From positions 1 to 64,000 of the forward strand of contig CAIMFY010000102.1 in the NCBI GenBank assembly GCA_903840415.1: a stretch of DNA of 64,000 nucleotides, written 5' to 3'. Position numbers and translations under genes: made by a program. This stretch comes from an uncultured Opitutia bacterium (GTDB lineage Bacteria > Verrucomicrobiota > Verrucomicrobiia > Opitutales > Opitutaceae). Under the pieces are notes generated by a model, which did no database searches, had not been told where the DNA came from, and worked only from the letters and a program-made list of their open reading frames with translations. Below, piece by piece: positions 43,780-53,500 of the stretch. Position 1 is the first letter of the stretch; each line of letters begins with the position of its first letter.

Positions 43780-45489
43780 ATGCGATCCCACCGCGTCCTC
43801 GCCGTTGACATTGGAGCCGGTCATGTCGCGTGCGCAATTTTCGGCGTGAGCGCGACCGGGCGGCTCGTGCTCCAGCAATTTGCGCTGGAGACGCACAGCT
43901 CTGATCCGGCGCACGAAGCGCGCTGGGCGGTCGATCTGGCGCAGTCGCTCGGAGCGATCGCCTCGCGCGAAAAACTGGGCGGCGCCTGCGCGATCGCGGT
44001 GCCCGGCCATCTGGCGCTGACGAAGTTCATCAAGATTCCATTCGTCGAGCCAGCGAAACGCGACAAGATCCTCGCCTTCGAGGCGGCGGAAAACATCCCG
44101 CATCCACTCGAGGAAGTCGTCTGGGATCATCTGGTCGTGGCGGACGACGGGCTCGATCTCGAGGTGATGTTGACGGCGGCGAAGTTCGACGCGATGCAGG
44201 CGCTCTGCGCCGCCGCCGATTCCGCGGGTTTCACCGCCGAACGCGCGATCCCCGCCGGGCTCGCGCTGCGTCACGCGTTTCACTATAACCACCCCGGCGG
44301 CACCGAAAGCACGATCGTCGCCAACATCGGGGCGCGCTCGACCACGCTGTTGTTTTGCGAAGGCGAGCGGTTCTACCTGCGCACGCTCGCACTGGCCGGC
44401 AACGCCGTCACCCAGGCCATCGCAGAAGAACTGCGGATCGATTTCGCGCCGGCGGAGACGCTCAAGATTCAGGTGCTCTCGGGCCACTCCGATCTGCCGG
44501 CCGGATCGCCGTCACGGGCGGTAGTGCAGAAGGCAGCGGCGGCGTTTGCCGCGCGGCTCCAGCTCGAGATCACGCGCTCCGCGATCAATCACCGGCGCCA
44601 GTCCGGCGGAGCGCCGGCAACGACCCTTTATCTCACCGGCGGCGGCTCGCTCATCGCGGACTTGCCCGCTGTCCTCGCTGAAAAACTCCGGCTGCGTGTC
44701 GAACGGCATGACCCGCTACGCAACGTGGAACTTTCGTCTGACGCCCGGGCGGCTGGCGCGGAGGGCGCGGGACCGGTGCTCGCCGATCTGGTCGGTCTCG
44801 CGACGCGACTGGTCGCCAAGAATGAACCCGACGCGAGCCTGCTGCCACCCGCGTTGACCGAGGCCGTCGCGTTTCGGAAAAAGCAGCCGTATTATGTTGT
44901 CGCCGTCGCGCTGCTGGTCGCCGCGCTCCTGCCGCCGATTGTTTATTTTCACCGCGTCGCGACGGTCACGCTGGCGAAGGTCGCGCAAGTCGAGGGACAA
45001 CTCATGCCTCTTCGCGCACTCCAAATGCGCAACACCGATAATCTCGCCAGAATCGAGGACGCGAAGAAGCAAATTGCCGCGCTCAAGAGTGCCGTGGAGA
45101 CGAAGTCAAACTGGATCAATTTCTTCACCGATCTGCAGACGCGCCTCGTGAAAATCGAAGATGTCTGGCTCGACAAACTCCAGATCGTGCGTCCGGCGCC
45201 GGCCGAAACGACTGCGGCGGCGTCACCCGCAAATCCGGCTGACTCTCGGCCAGAGGGCGCCACCGTTGTGGCCCCGCTCAAGCTCATGCTCAGCGGCCGG
45301 TTGCTCGATGTGGCGAATCCGCAGTCACGCGTCAGCCCGGAGGCGCGCGAGCGGGTGAAGCAGTTGCTGGCGAGCTTCACGGGGTCGCAGTTCATCGCGT
45401 CCGTCGAAAACGAAAAGTTCGACAACAGTCAGAACGGGCTGCTGCGCTTTGATTTCACGCTGGTGATCAACCCAAGGAATCCACTGTGA
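43780..45489 (+). CDS. pilM: PilM-like ATPase fused to a PilN-like periplasmic domain
   Basis: The 569-residue protein starts with an actin/FtsA-like PilM module (about 1-350): VLAVDIGAGHVACAIFG, PHPLEEVVWDHLVV, IVANIGARSTTLLF and YLTGGGSLIADL. A single transmembrane segment (about 370-390) follows, then a coiled coil and a periplasmic PilN-like domain (about 425-569). In proteobacteria PilM and PilN are separate proteins that bind each other. Amuc_1101 of Akkermansia is the probable counterpart. The start of the next gene overlaps its stop (GTGA). Confidence 0.8.
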   Translation: MRSHRVLAVDIGAGHVACAIFGVSATGRLVLQQFALETHSSDPAHEARWAVDLAQSLGAIASREKLGGACAIAVPGHLALTKFIKIPFVEPAKRDKILAFEAAENIPHPLEEVVWDHLVVADDGLDLEVMLTAAKFDAMQALCAAADSAGFTAERAIPAGLALRHAFHYNHPGGTESTIVANIGARSTTLLFCEGERFYLRTLALAGNAVTQAIAEELRIDFAPAETLKIQVLSGHSDLPAGSPSRAVVQKAAAAFAARLQLEITRSAINHRRQSGGAPATTLYLTGGGSLIADLPAVLAEKLRLRVERHDPLRNVELSSDARAAGAEGAGPVLADLVGLATRLVAKNEPDASLLPPALTEAVAFRKKQPYYVVAVALLVAALLPPIVYFHRVATVTLAKVAQVEGQLMPLRALQMRNTDNLARIEDAKKQIAALKSAVETKSNWINFFTDLQTRLVKIEDVWLDKLQIVRPAPAETTAAASPANPADSRPEGATVVAPLKLMLSGRLLDVANPQSRVSPEARERVKQLLASFTGSQFIASVENEKFDNSQNGLLRFDFTLVINPRNPL

Positions 45490-46601
45490 GCCACCGGAGC
45501 GTTACGACAAGATATCCGCTGCTCGCCGCCGCGTTGGCGGTGGGCGGATTCATTGCGCTCGGCGAAAGCTGGTGTATTTTCGACCGGTGGCGCGCCTCGC
45601 AGGAAGCGGCCGTGGCGCTGGATAAAAAGAAGGCGGAGCTGCACGCGATGGGCGGACTCCAGCCGGCACCCACGCGTGCGGTCGCCGCAGCGATCGAGGC
45701 CGATCTGGGGAGGGGACAGCGAGCGCTGAACGCGATGCAGACCGAACTGCGAGGCCGCGGTCCGGCGGCCGAACGGCTGCGCACGGCGAAAATTCCCACG
45801 GCGCGGACCGACGCCTATTTCGATCTCGCAACGTTCGTCGAGAAGGCACGCGAACTGGCGAAGACGCAGGAGGTCGAGCTGAAGCCCGAGGCGGCGCGAC
45901 TGGGCTTCGCGCTCTACGCCAACGAAGGGCCGGAGACCGAACGGATCGCGGCGGTGTTTCGCCAGCGTCTTGTTGCCCAATATTTGGTTGAATCGCTGTT
46001 GGAGGCGAAACCGCGCTCCGTGCTTTCCATCCACCGCGAAGCACCGCTCACGAATAAGGAAAAGGAAGATCGGGAGGCTGCGCTTGTGGCTGCCGCCGGT
46101 GGCACGCCGCCTCCCGAGACCACGTTACCGACGGCGCCGGAAGGTCCGGATTACTTCGCGATCGATCCGCGGGCGAGCGCGCGGGTGCCGGGTTATCTGG
46201 AGGCGACGGCGTTTAAGCTTTCGTTCGTCGGACAGACGGCGGTATTGCGTGTGTTTCTGAACAAGCTCGCGAGTTTTGAACTGCCGGTGCTCGTGCGCGA
46301 AGTCGAAGTCGATCCGGCGACGAGCGCCGAATTGGCGACGGAATCCGTGGCGAGTAACGACGAGCCGACGGCAGCGATCGCACCGCCGGAACCGGCGGCA
46401 ACGTCGATCGTGTTGACGACTGGAGCCGCCCCGCGCGAGTCGAAACCCATCGTGAAACCGGCGCCAACGGCATCGAGCACCGCGCCCATCGTGGCGAAGC
46501 CGTGGTGCAGATTCACCGTGACAGTGGAATACATCGAGATCGTGCCGCCAGCGGGAACTGAAGCCGGTCCCGACGCTGAACCCGCGAAGCCCACCACCTG
46601 A
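45486..46601 (+). CDS. Amuc_1100-like pilus-associated membrane protein
   Basis: The 371-residue protein starts at GTG overlapping the previous stop. An N-terminal transmembrane helix (PLLAAALAVGGFIALGESW), a helical region with LDKKKAELHAMGG and REEVDL-like heptads (about 38-130), a globular domain (about 195-290, ATAFKLSFVGQTAVLRVFLNKLASFELPVLVREVEVDP) and a Pro/Ala-rich tail give the layout of Amuc_1100, a PilN/PilO-like Akkermansia membrane protein. It presumably pairs with the PilM-PilN-like protein in the inner-membrane alignment complex. Confidence 0.7.
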   Translation: MSHRSVTTRYPLLAAALAVGGFIALGESWCIFDRWRASQEAAVALDKKKAELHAMGGLQPAPTRAVAAAIEADLGRGQRALNAMQTELRGRGPAAERLRTAKIPTARTDAYFDLATFVEKARELAKTQEVELKPEAARLGFALYANEGPETERIAAVFRQRLVAQYLVESLLEAKPRSVLSIHREAPLTNKEKEDREAALVAAAGGTPPPETTLPTAPEGPDYFAIDPRASARVPGYLEATAFKLSFVGQTAVLRVFLNKLASFELPVLVREVEVDPATSAELATESVASNDEPTAAIAPPEPAATSIVLTTGAAPRESKPIVKPAPTASSTAPIVAKPWCRFTVTVEYIEIVPPAGTEAGPDAEPAKPTT

Positions 46602-46603
46602 TC

Positions 46604-47476
46604 ATGGCGACGATCGGCAAAGAAAAAATTCTCCTCGGTGCGGCTTTTTCCGTCGCGCTGACCTCCGCGCTCGCGTTTGGTGCCCTGGCCTGGCGTAACA
46701 CCCGCAGTCCACGCGGACCGGTCGCGAGGGTGACGCTCTCGGAGGTGCCCTACACACCGACTGCGACCGATGCTCCCGCGGTAAAAACCGACTTATGGAA
46801 CCAGCCGGCAGCGCAAGCGCGGGGGCGCGACTGGGTTTACGATGCGTTCACGCCGCCGGAGATTTTCTACAACGCACGTGCGAAACATTTCACCGTGAAA
46901 CCGCCGCTCGGTGCCAGCGACGAGACGCCCGAGGAGCCGTTTGGGTTGGAACTCGTCTCCGTGCGACCAGAGCCCTTTCGGTTGCAGCTCATCGGTTATG
47001 CCGGGGGCGATGGCGACTGGCGCGGGACGTTTCAGAATCTGGCCAGCGGCGAGGTGTTTCTCGCTACGGCGGGGCGGCGCGTGCCCGCGCTCGCGCTCAG
47101 GATCAAATCCCTCGACGTGCGCGCCGTGGATATCGTGCTGCCGAAAAGCATGACCACGCGGCAGCGCGTCGCGACGGCCGTGATTTATGACGAACGCACC
47201 AAGCGCGAGATCACCCTCACCCACCGTGAGCGGCAGTTCACCGGCGGGCTGACGGCGCTGGTCGCGGCGCCCGGGGAGATGGCGACGCGCGAAGTGCGCG
47301 AGCGGGAGGTTTTCAAACTGGGCCCAGCGTCCTACCGCATCGAAAAAATCTCCCTCGCACCACCCGGCATCGACGTTACCAAAGAGGCTCCCACGCTGGC
47401 GCAACCTGATCGCCGCACCCTGACCCAGCGCGAAGCCGACGAGACCGCCACTCCCTCCGACCCGCCTTCCAGCTAA
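46604..47476 (+). CDS. Amuc_1099-like pilus-associated protein
   Basis: The 290-residue protein has an N-terminal hydrophobic anchor (KILLGAAFSVALTSALAFGALAW) and an extracytoplasmic beta-rich part with WVYDAFTPPEIFYN and PFRLQLIGYAGGDGDWRGTFQNLASGEVFLA, reminiscent of PilP or of Amuc_1099. It lies between the Amuc_1100-like gene (2 bp gap) and the secretin (9 bp gap). A lipoprotein PilP that links the inner-membrane complex to PilQ is the likely functional analogue; this is inference from order. Confidence 0.65.
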   Translation: MATIGKEKILLGAAFSVALTSALAFGALAWRNTRSPRGPVARVTLSEVPYTPTATDAPAVKTDLWNQPAAQARGRDWVYDAFTPPEIFYNARAKHFTVKPPLGASDETPEEPFGLELVSVRPEPFRLQLIGYAGGDGDWRGTFQNLASGEVFLATAGRRVPALALRIKSLDVRAVDIVLPKSMTTRQRVATAVIYDERTKREITLTHRERQFTGGLTALVAAPGEMATREVREREVFKLGPASYRIEKISLAPPGIDVTKEAPTLAQPDRRTLTQREADETATPSDPPSS

Positions 47477-47485
47477 TTTTCCGCA

Positions 47486-50400
47486 ATGAAAAAAAACATG
47501 CTTTCTCCGTCGTTCCTGCTGTCAGTCGCCCTCGCACTCGTCGTGCTGGTCGCGTCGGTGGGCCGCAGTCCCGCGCAAACGCAGACGGACGTCAAAATCC
47601 GCCTGATGTCGGAAGCACTGCACGAGCGCGACGCCGGCGATCTGGTGGGGGCGCTAAAATCCCTCGATCAACTCGCCGTTCTCTCCCCGAACGATCCGGC
47701 CGTGCAACGCCTTCACCGAGAAATCGAGGCGCTGCGTAACGTCCAGATCGAGACCGCCGCCCGCCCTGAAGCGCCGCGTGCGGCGGCAGCGGTCGCGGCT
47801 CAGCAAGCTCCCGCCAACCCGCCGACGCAAAACCCGACACCGGCCGCTGAAGCGAGTGCGACGATCACCGTGCCGGCGGCCGCAGTCGCCGCCACGGAGC
47901 CGTCGCCCGCGCCGATGACGGCGTTCTCCATTCCGAGTGCGCAGCCGCCAGCCCAAGCCCCGACTGCGGCGCCGGCCAGCGCGAGCACCGCGCTCGTCGA
48001 TGTGAAGATTCCCGAGGCCGGCCCATCGTCCGCCTCGGCCGCGCCCGCAGCCCCCGCCGGCCCGACGCCGGAACAGGAAGCCGAGGCGCTCGCCCGCGCC
48101 GAGTCCGATCGCCTCAACAGTCTCATGGCCGGTGCTTCGCGCCAACTTGGTGCGGCCCGCAACTACAACCGCGACGGCCGCAACGATGACGCCATCGCGA
48201 CGCTTGACGCCGCGCTCGCCGTCTTACCGGTGAACCCGCTCACGACAAAGCTGATCGCCGATCTGAAAAAAGAAAAAGCCTCCGCGCTCGTCGCGAAGGC
48301 GCAGACGCTCGTCAAGCAAGGCGATCTCGACGGCGCCCGCGCGGCCCTTGCGGCTCGCGCGGTCCTCGCCCCGGCAGATTCGCGCACAGCCAGTGTCCAG
48401 AGCCAGATCGCGAAGATCGACGACAAGGCGGCCGAAAAGACTACCGCCACGGTCAGTGTCGAATTTGCCGCTGAGCGCGACGCCACTGCAAAGCTCGTCG
48501 CCAAGGGTCGCGCGCAATACGTTGCCGGCGACATCGATGGAGCCCAGGAGACCTTCCGCATCGTCGAAGCTCAGGAGCCGGACAACACCGTCGCGAAAGG
48601 CTTCCTCCTCCGCATCGCCAACGAAAAGGCCGAGACTGGCGCGCTGAATCGCGAGAAAACTCGCGCCCAACTCCTCGAGGAAGTCGCGAAAGGCTGGCAG
48701 CGCCCCGGCATTTATCAGGAGCGGGCACGCGACGCCGACCAGACCGCCGCCGCCGCTCCCCTCGCGAAAAAGCTCAATGAAATCGTGATGCAGAATTTCA
48801 GTTTCACCAACGCCGAGATCGGCCAGGTCGTCACCGCGCTAAGCGAAATGTCGGAGCAGTTCGACCCCGCGACGAGCGGACCGAAGGGCGTCAACATCGT
48901 TCTCCTCGATCCGACGAACAAGAAGCCCACCGTCACACTCACGTTGCGCAACGCCCCGCTCAAACGCGTGCTCGACTTCGTCACCGAGGCCATCGGTTAC
49001 CAATACGAAGTTCAGGCCGACACCGTCGTCGTGCGTCCCGGCGGCGAGACTTCAACGCTCGATACCGCCTTCTTCCCGATCACCCACTCGACGATGCTGC
49101 GGATGACCGGTATCTCCGGCGCCGTCTCCGGCAAGGATGCCGCTGGTGCGGCCGCCGGCGCCGAAAGCAATTCAAGCAGCGGCGAAGCCGCCGCTATGAA
49201 GGGATTTTTTCAACAGGCCGGCGTGAACTTCGAAGCCGTGGGCGGCTCGAGCCTCGCCTTCGACGGCTCCTCGATCATCGTCACGCAGACCGCGCGCAAC
49301 CTGGAGCGGATTCGCAACATTCTCGCCCGCTACAACGATGTCCGTCAGGTCGAGATCGAATCGAAATTCATGGAAGTGCAGGAGGGCGCGCTGGAGGAAC
49401 TTGGCGTTCAGTGGTCGCTGAGCGGGCACGGGATTCCGCAGATCAACCCCGCCACCGGTGCGCCGATTCTCGATAGCAACGGCAACCAAGTTATGTCGCC
49501 CCAGCAAATTTACGGGACCAATGGCGTCACCCGCACGCTCTCCGATGCGTTCACCCAGATCAACAACGTCTCCGGCATCCAGATCGTTGGCGGCACGACG
49601 TCGGCCACCAATGCCTCTTCGAATCTCACCACGACGACCACCGCTGGCAGCCAGAACGTCCCCTTCAACGCGCCGAGCATTCCCGGCGGAGTCTCACTCG
49701 CCGGCAGCGCGTCGCCGATCGCGAACATCACCGGCATCATCGGCAACTTTAACGTCAATGCGCTGATTTCCGCGCTCTCGCAGAAGCAGGGCACCGATCT
49801 TCTCAGCTCGCCGAAAATCACGGTGATGTCGGGCACGCCGGCCAGTATCACTGTCGCGCAGGAAATGCGGTATCCGCAGAGTTACGGCGAGATTCAGAGC
49901 CAGGTCAGCACCGGTGGCACCGGTGGGACCGGCGTCACCGTCACCGCGGGAACGCCGCAGGAATTCACGATGCGCAACGTCGGCGTCGAAATGACGGTCA
50001 CACCTACGGTCGAGGAGGACGACTACTCTATCAGCCTCGACCTCAACCCGAAGGTGACGGAGTTCGAGGGCTTCGTGGAATACGGCGGCCCGAGCGTTGC
50101 AATTTCTGGTGGCACGTCGGTCACCGTGCCCCCCGGATTTTTCCAACCGATTTTTTCCGTCCGCAACATCTCGACGAAGGTCACGGTCTGGGACGGCGCG
50201 ACGCTCGTCATGGGTGGCCTCACGCGCGAGGAGGTGAAGAAGGTCAACGACAAGGTGCCGTTCTTCGGCGATCTGCCGTTTGTCGGCCGGCTGTTTCAGT
50301 CGAAGGGCGAGAGTTCGCAGAAACGCAATCTGCTCATCTTCGTCACCGCGAACCTCGTCAGCCCCGGCGGTTCGCCAAAGAAGCAGAATCTGAAGAGCAC

Positions 50401-50491
50401 GCCCGCGAATTCGCTCTTCCAAAACCCAACGATCGTCACGCCTGCCAGCGCCGAACCCCGCACTCGCGGTGGCAACGACGCCCAGAAATAA
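47486..50491 (+). CDS. pilQ: PilQ-like secretin
   Basis: The 1001-residue protein has a signal peptide (LLSVALALVVLVASVGRSPA), a Pro/Ala-rich low-complexity stretch (about 90-200), and TPR-like helices (about 210-410). An STN-like N0 domain (FSFTNAEIGQVVTALSEMS ... LKRVLDFVTEAIGYQY) and further N-domains (RQVEIESKFMEVQEGALEELGV) follow. The C-terminal secretin ring domain (about 765-955) contains LLSSPKITVMSGTPASI, ISTKVTVWDGATLVMGGLTRE and PFFGDLPFVGRLFQSK. It forms the outer-membrane pore and matches Amuc_1098 in order and length class. Confidence 0.93.
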   Translation: MKKNMLSPSFLLSVALALVVLVASVGRSPAQTQTDVKIRLMSEALHERDAGDLVGALKSLDQLAVLSPNDPAVQRLHREIEALRNVQIETAARPEAPRAAAAVAAQQAPANPPTQNPTPAAEASATITVPAAAVAATEPSPAPMTAFSIPSAQPPAQAPTAAPASASTALVDVKIPEAGPSSASAAPAAPAGPTPEQEAEALARAESDRLNSLMAGASRQLGAARNYNRDGRNDDAIATLDAALAVLPVNPLTTKLIADLKKEKASALVAKAQTLVKQGDLDGARAALAARAVLAPADSRTASVQSQIAKIDDKAAEKTTATVSVEFAAERDATAKLVAKGRAQYVAGDIDGAQETFRIVEAQEPDNTVAKGFLLRIANEKAETGALNREKTRAQLLEEVAKGWQRPGIYQERARDADQTAAAAPLAKKLNEIVMQNFSFTNAEIGQVVTALSEMSEQFDPATSGPKGVNIVLLDPTNKKPTVTLTLRNAPLKRVLDFVTEAIGYQYEVQADTVVVRPGGETSTLDTAFFPITHSTMLRMTGISGAVSGKDAAGAAAGAESNSSSGEAAAMKGFFQQAGVNFEAVGGSSLAFDGSSIIVTQTARNLERIRNILARYNDVRQVEIESKFMEVQEGALEELGVQWSLSGHGIPQINPATGAPILDSNGNQVMSPQQIYGTNGVTRTLSDAFTQINNVSGIQIVGGTTSATNASSNLTTTTTAGSQNVPFNAPSIPGGVSLAGSASPIANITGIIGNFNVNALISALSQKQGTDLLSSPKITVMSGTPASITVAQEMRYPQSYGEIQSQVSTGGTGGTGVTVTAGTPQEFTMRNVGVEMTVTPTVEEDDYSISLDLNPKVTEFEGFVEYGGPSVAISGGTSVTVPPGFFQPIFSVRNISTKVTVWDGATLVMGGLTREEVKKVNDKVPFFGDLPFVGRLFQSKGESSQKRNLLIFVTANLVSPGGSPKKQNLKSTPANSLFQNPTIVTPASAEPRTRGGNDAQK

Positions 50492-50510
50492 CCGAGCCGC
50501 TCGAACCCGC

Positions 50511-53500
50511 ATGAAACGTTTTCTCCGACTCCTCGTGCTCGGCGTCGCGGTGGCGATCACGGCGCGCGCCCAGACTGTCGTCATCACCGGGCCGTCGAGC
50601 CCGGTCAACGTCGCGGCCGGCACAATCACGACGACAGGCACCGTCAGCCCGTCGGCGGCTGTCAGCGTAACCGTTACGAATAGCGTGACTGGAATCGCCG
50701 TCGTGACTTCCGCGGCCGCAACCGTTACCGGCACGACTTGGTCGCTGGCGTGGACACCGCCTGCGGTAGGCACTTATTCGATTCGGGCCGTGGACGGCAG
50801 CGCTTTTTCGACCACGACGCTCGTCATTAACAGCATCGCCCCTACGATCACGCTCGCGCTCACCGGCGGCGGCACTTCGATCCCGGCCGGCTCGGCACGC
50901 TATCTGGCGGCCACTGCAACCGACGATGGCGCGATCACCAAGGTTGAATTTTATTTCGACGGCGCGCTGCTCGGCACGGTGAGCACCCCCGGGAGCGGTT
51001 CGATCTACAGTCTGGCGTTTACCGCACCGTCGGTCACAGGCACGCACCAGCTCTCCGCCATCGCCTACGACAATTCGGGCAACACCACCGCCACCCCCGT
51101 CACGCCCATTGAGATCACTGCGCCGGTGGGCAGCGCTCCGACGGCGGGCATGAGCACGCCGAGCAGCGGCGTCTTTTTGCCGGTCGGAGTAGCCACGACG
51201 ATCACTGGCACGGCCGCAAACGCCGACGGCACGACCAGCACTGTCGTCGTCTTCATGAACGGCGTGAACCTCGGCAATGCGACGGTGACGGCGGGGACTT
51301 GGTCGCTGGCGTGGACGCCGACGTTGCAGGGCGTCGTTTCGCTTTCGACGATCGTCACCGACGATCGGGGCAACGCGGTGCTCGCGCCCGCGGTCGCCGT
51401 GAACGTCACCGACAACACTTCGCCGGTTGTCACGCTTTCGCTTTCGCCCAACACCTCCACGGTCGCCGCGAGCACGACACTGCCCGCCGGCGCCACGCGC
51501 AACATCGTCGTCAACGCCACGCCCGCCACCGGCCGCGCCATCGTGCGCGTCGAGTTTTTTATCAATGGCACCAAAGTAGGGGAGGACAACATCGCCCCCT
51601 ACACCTATCGTTACACCGCGCCCACGGCGACCGGCCAGTATGTCTTCTCCGCGCGCGCCACCGACAACACCGGCCTGGCCCGCGATGCGCAGCTCACGTT
51701 CACCATCAGCTCGGCGGTTGGACTGCCGCCGACCGTCAATGTCCTCACACCCACCAACGGCACATCCGTCGTGCCCAACACCGCGGTAAGCCTCGCCGCC
51801 GCGGCCTTCGCGACCGGTGGCACGATCTCGAACGTGCAGTTTTATGTGAACGGTAATCCCGCAAACGTGAACAGTGGCAACGGCCTTACCGCTGCGCCCT
51901 ATATCGCGCAGTTCACGCCGACCGCACCGGGCACCTACGTCATCGATGCCATCGCCACCGACGACCGCGCCAACACCACGATTTCCAACTCCGTGACGAT
52001 CACCGCGGCGTTCGGCACGCCGACGATCGCGATCACTTCGCCCAGCGGCACGACTACTCGCGCGACGCCCAACGTCCCGCTCACCATCACGGCCACGGCG
52101 CAGGGCGGCAGCGGCGCGGCGGTGTTGCTCGTCGAGTTCCTCCTCGATGGCGTGCAGATCGGCACCAAGACCGCGCCCACCGTCACCGGCGGCAGCATTT
52201 ATTCATTTGCTTGGACGCCCACGACTGCGCAGCTCGGCGCGCACTTGCTGACGGCGCGCGTCACCGATACGAATTCTCTCACGGTTACATCCGCGCCCGC
52301 CATCACTGTGACGGTGGCCAACGTCGTCGGCACGCCGCCCACCGTCACGATCACCGCGCCAGCCGCGGCCGGCACCGCGGGCTCCACGGCGAGCACGCTC
52401 CAGACACTTTCGACCGTCAATTTCGTGGCGAATGCGTTTGCCTCGGGCACGGGCAACACACTGTCGAGCGTGGAATTTTTCCTCAACGGCACCAGTGCAG
52501 GCCTAGCGGCACGCGAACAGACGACCAACACCTTCCGCCTCGCCTACAATTTCGGAAACTATGATTTTACCCAAATCACCCCGGTGATTAACGGCATCAC
52601 CGGCGCCACCACGTTTCCCCTCTCACTCTACGCCATCGCGAAGGATAGCAGCGGCAACCAAACTATCTCGGCCACCGTTAACCTCACTCTGACTACCTCG
52701 AGCAGCGCCCCGCCGACGGTCGGCTTGACTTCGCTCGGTCTCCCCTCGGTCGCGCAGGGCACGGCCTTTTTGATGACCGCGACGCCAGCTGACTCCGACG
52801 GCACCGTCACGACGATGCAGCTCTACGTGAATGGCGCCGCCTCGGGCGCGGCGATCGTCAACCCGCCGGCTCAGACCACGGTCACCTACACACCGACGGC
52901 CGCCGGTAACTACAACCTCTACGTCGTCGCGACCGATGACACCCTGAACACCGCCATTTCCACACCTTCGATTGTGTTGAATGTCACTGCGACTAATCCT
53001 CCCAACACCGCCCTCATCACGCCGGCGGATGATTCGACCGTGACGACGATCGGTGCGCCGGTGTTCTTGGTGGCCACGGCCAGCGGCTCCAACATCACCC
53101 AGATTCCGACGGTGAGTTTTATTGCCACTGGTAGCGGCGGCGCCCGGACCACCATCGCCGCCACACGGGTCGGCACGACGACCACGTATCGCGCCACTTG
53201 GACGCCGATTGCCGCCGACACCTACACGATCGTCTCCTCCGCCACGCTCGGCACCGTCTCAGCCAACAGCACTGTTTCACACCGAGTCCTCGTCAACAAC
53301 GTCGTGGGCTTCGCGCCAGTAGTGAGCGGCCTCGTCTTTCCCGCCACCGCGACGTCGGCCTCCACCGCGGTGCTCTCAGCCACGGCGACTTCCGCTTCCA
53401 GTTCGATCGTGTCGGTGGAGTTCTTCGTGAACCTCGCGAGCGTCGGCCTCGGCACGCGCGCTCAGCAAACCAACCTCTGGAGCATCGCCACTAACTTCGG

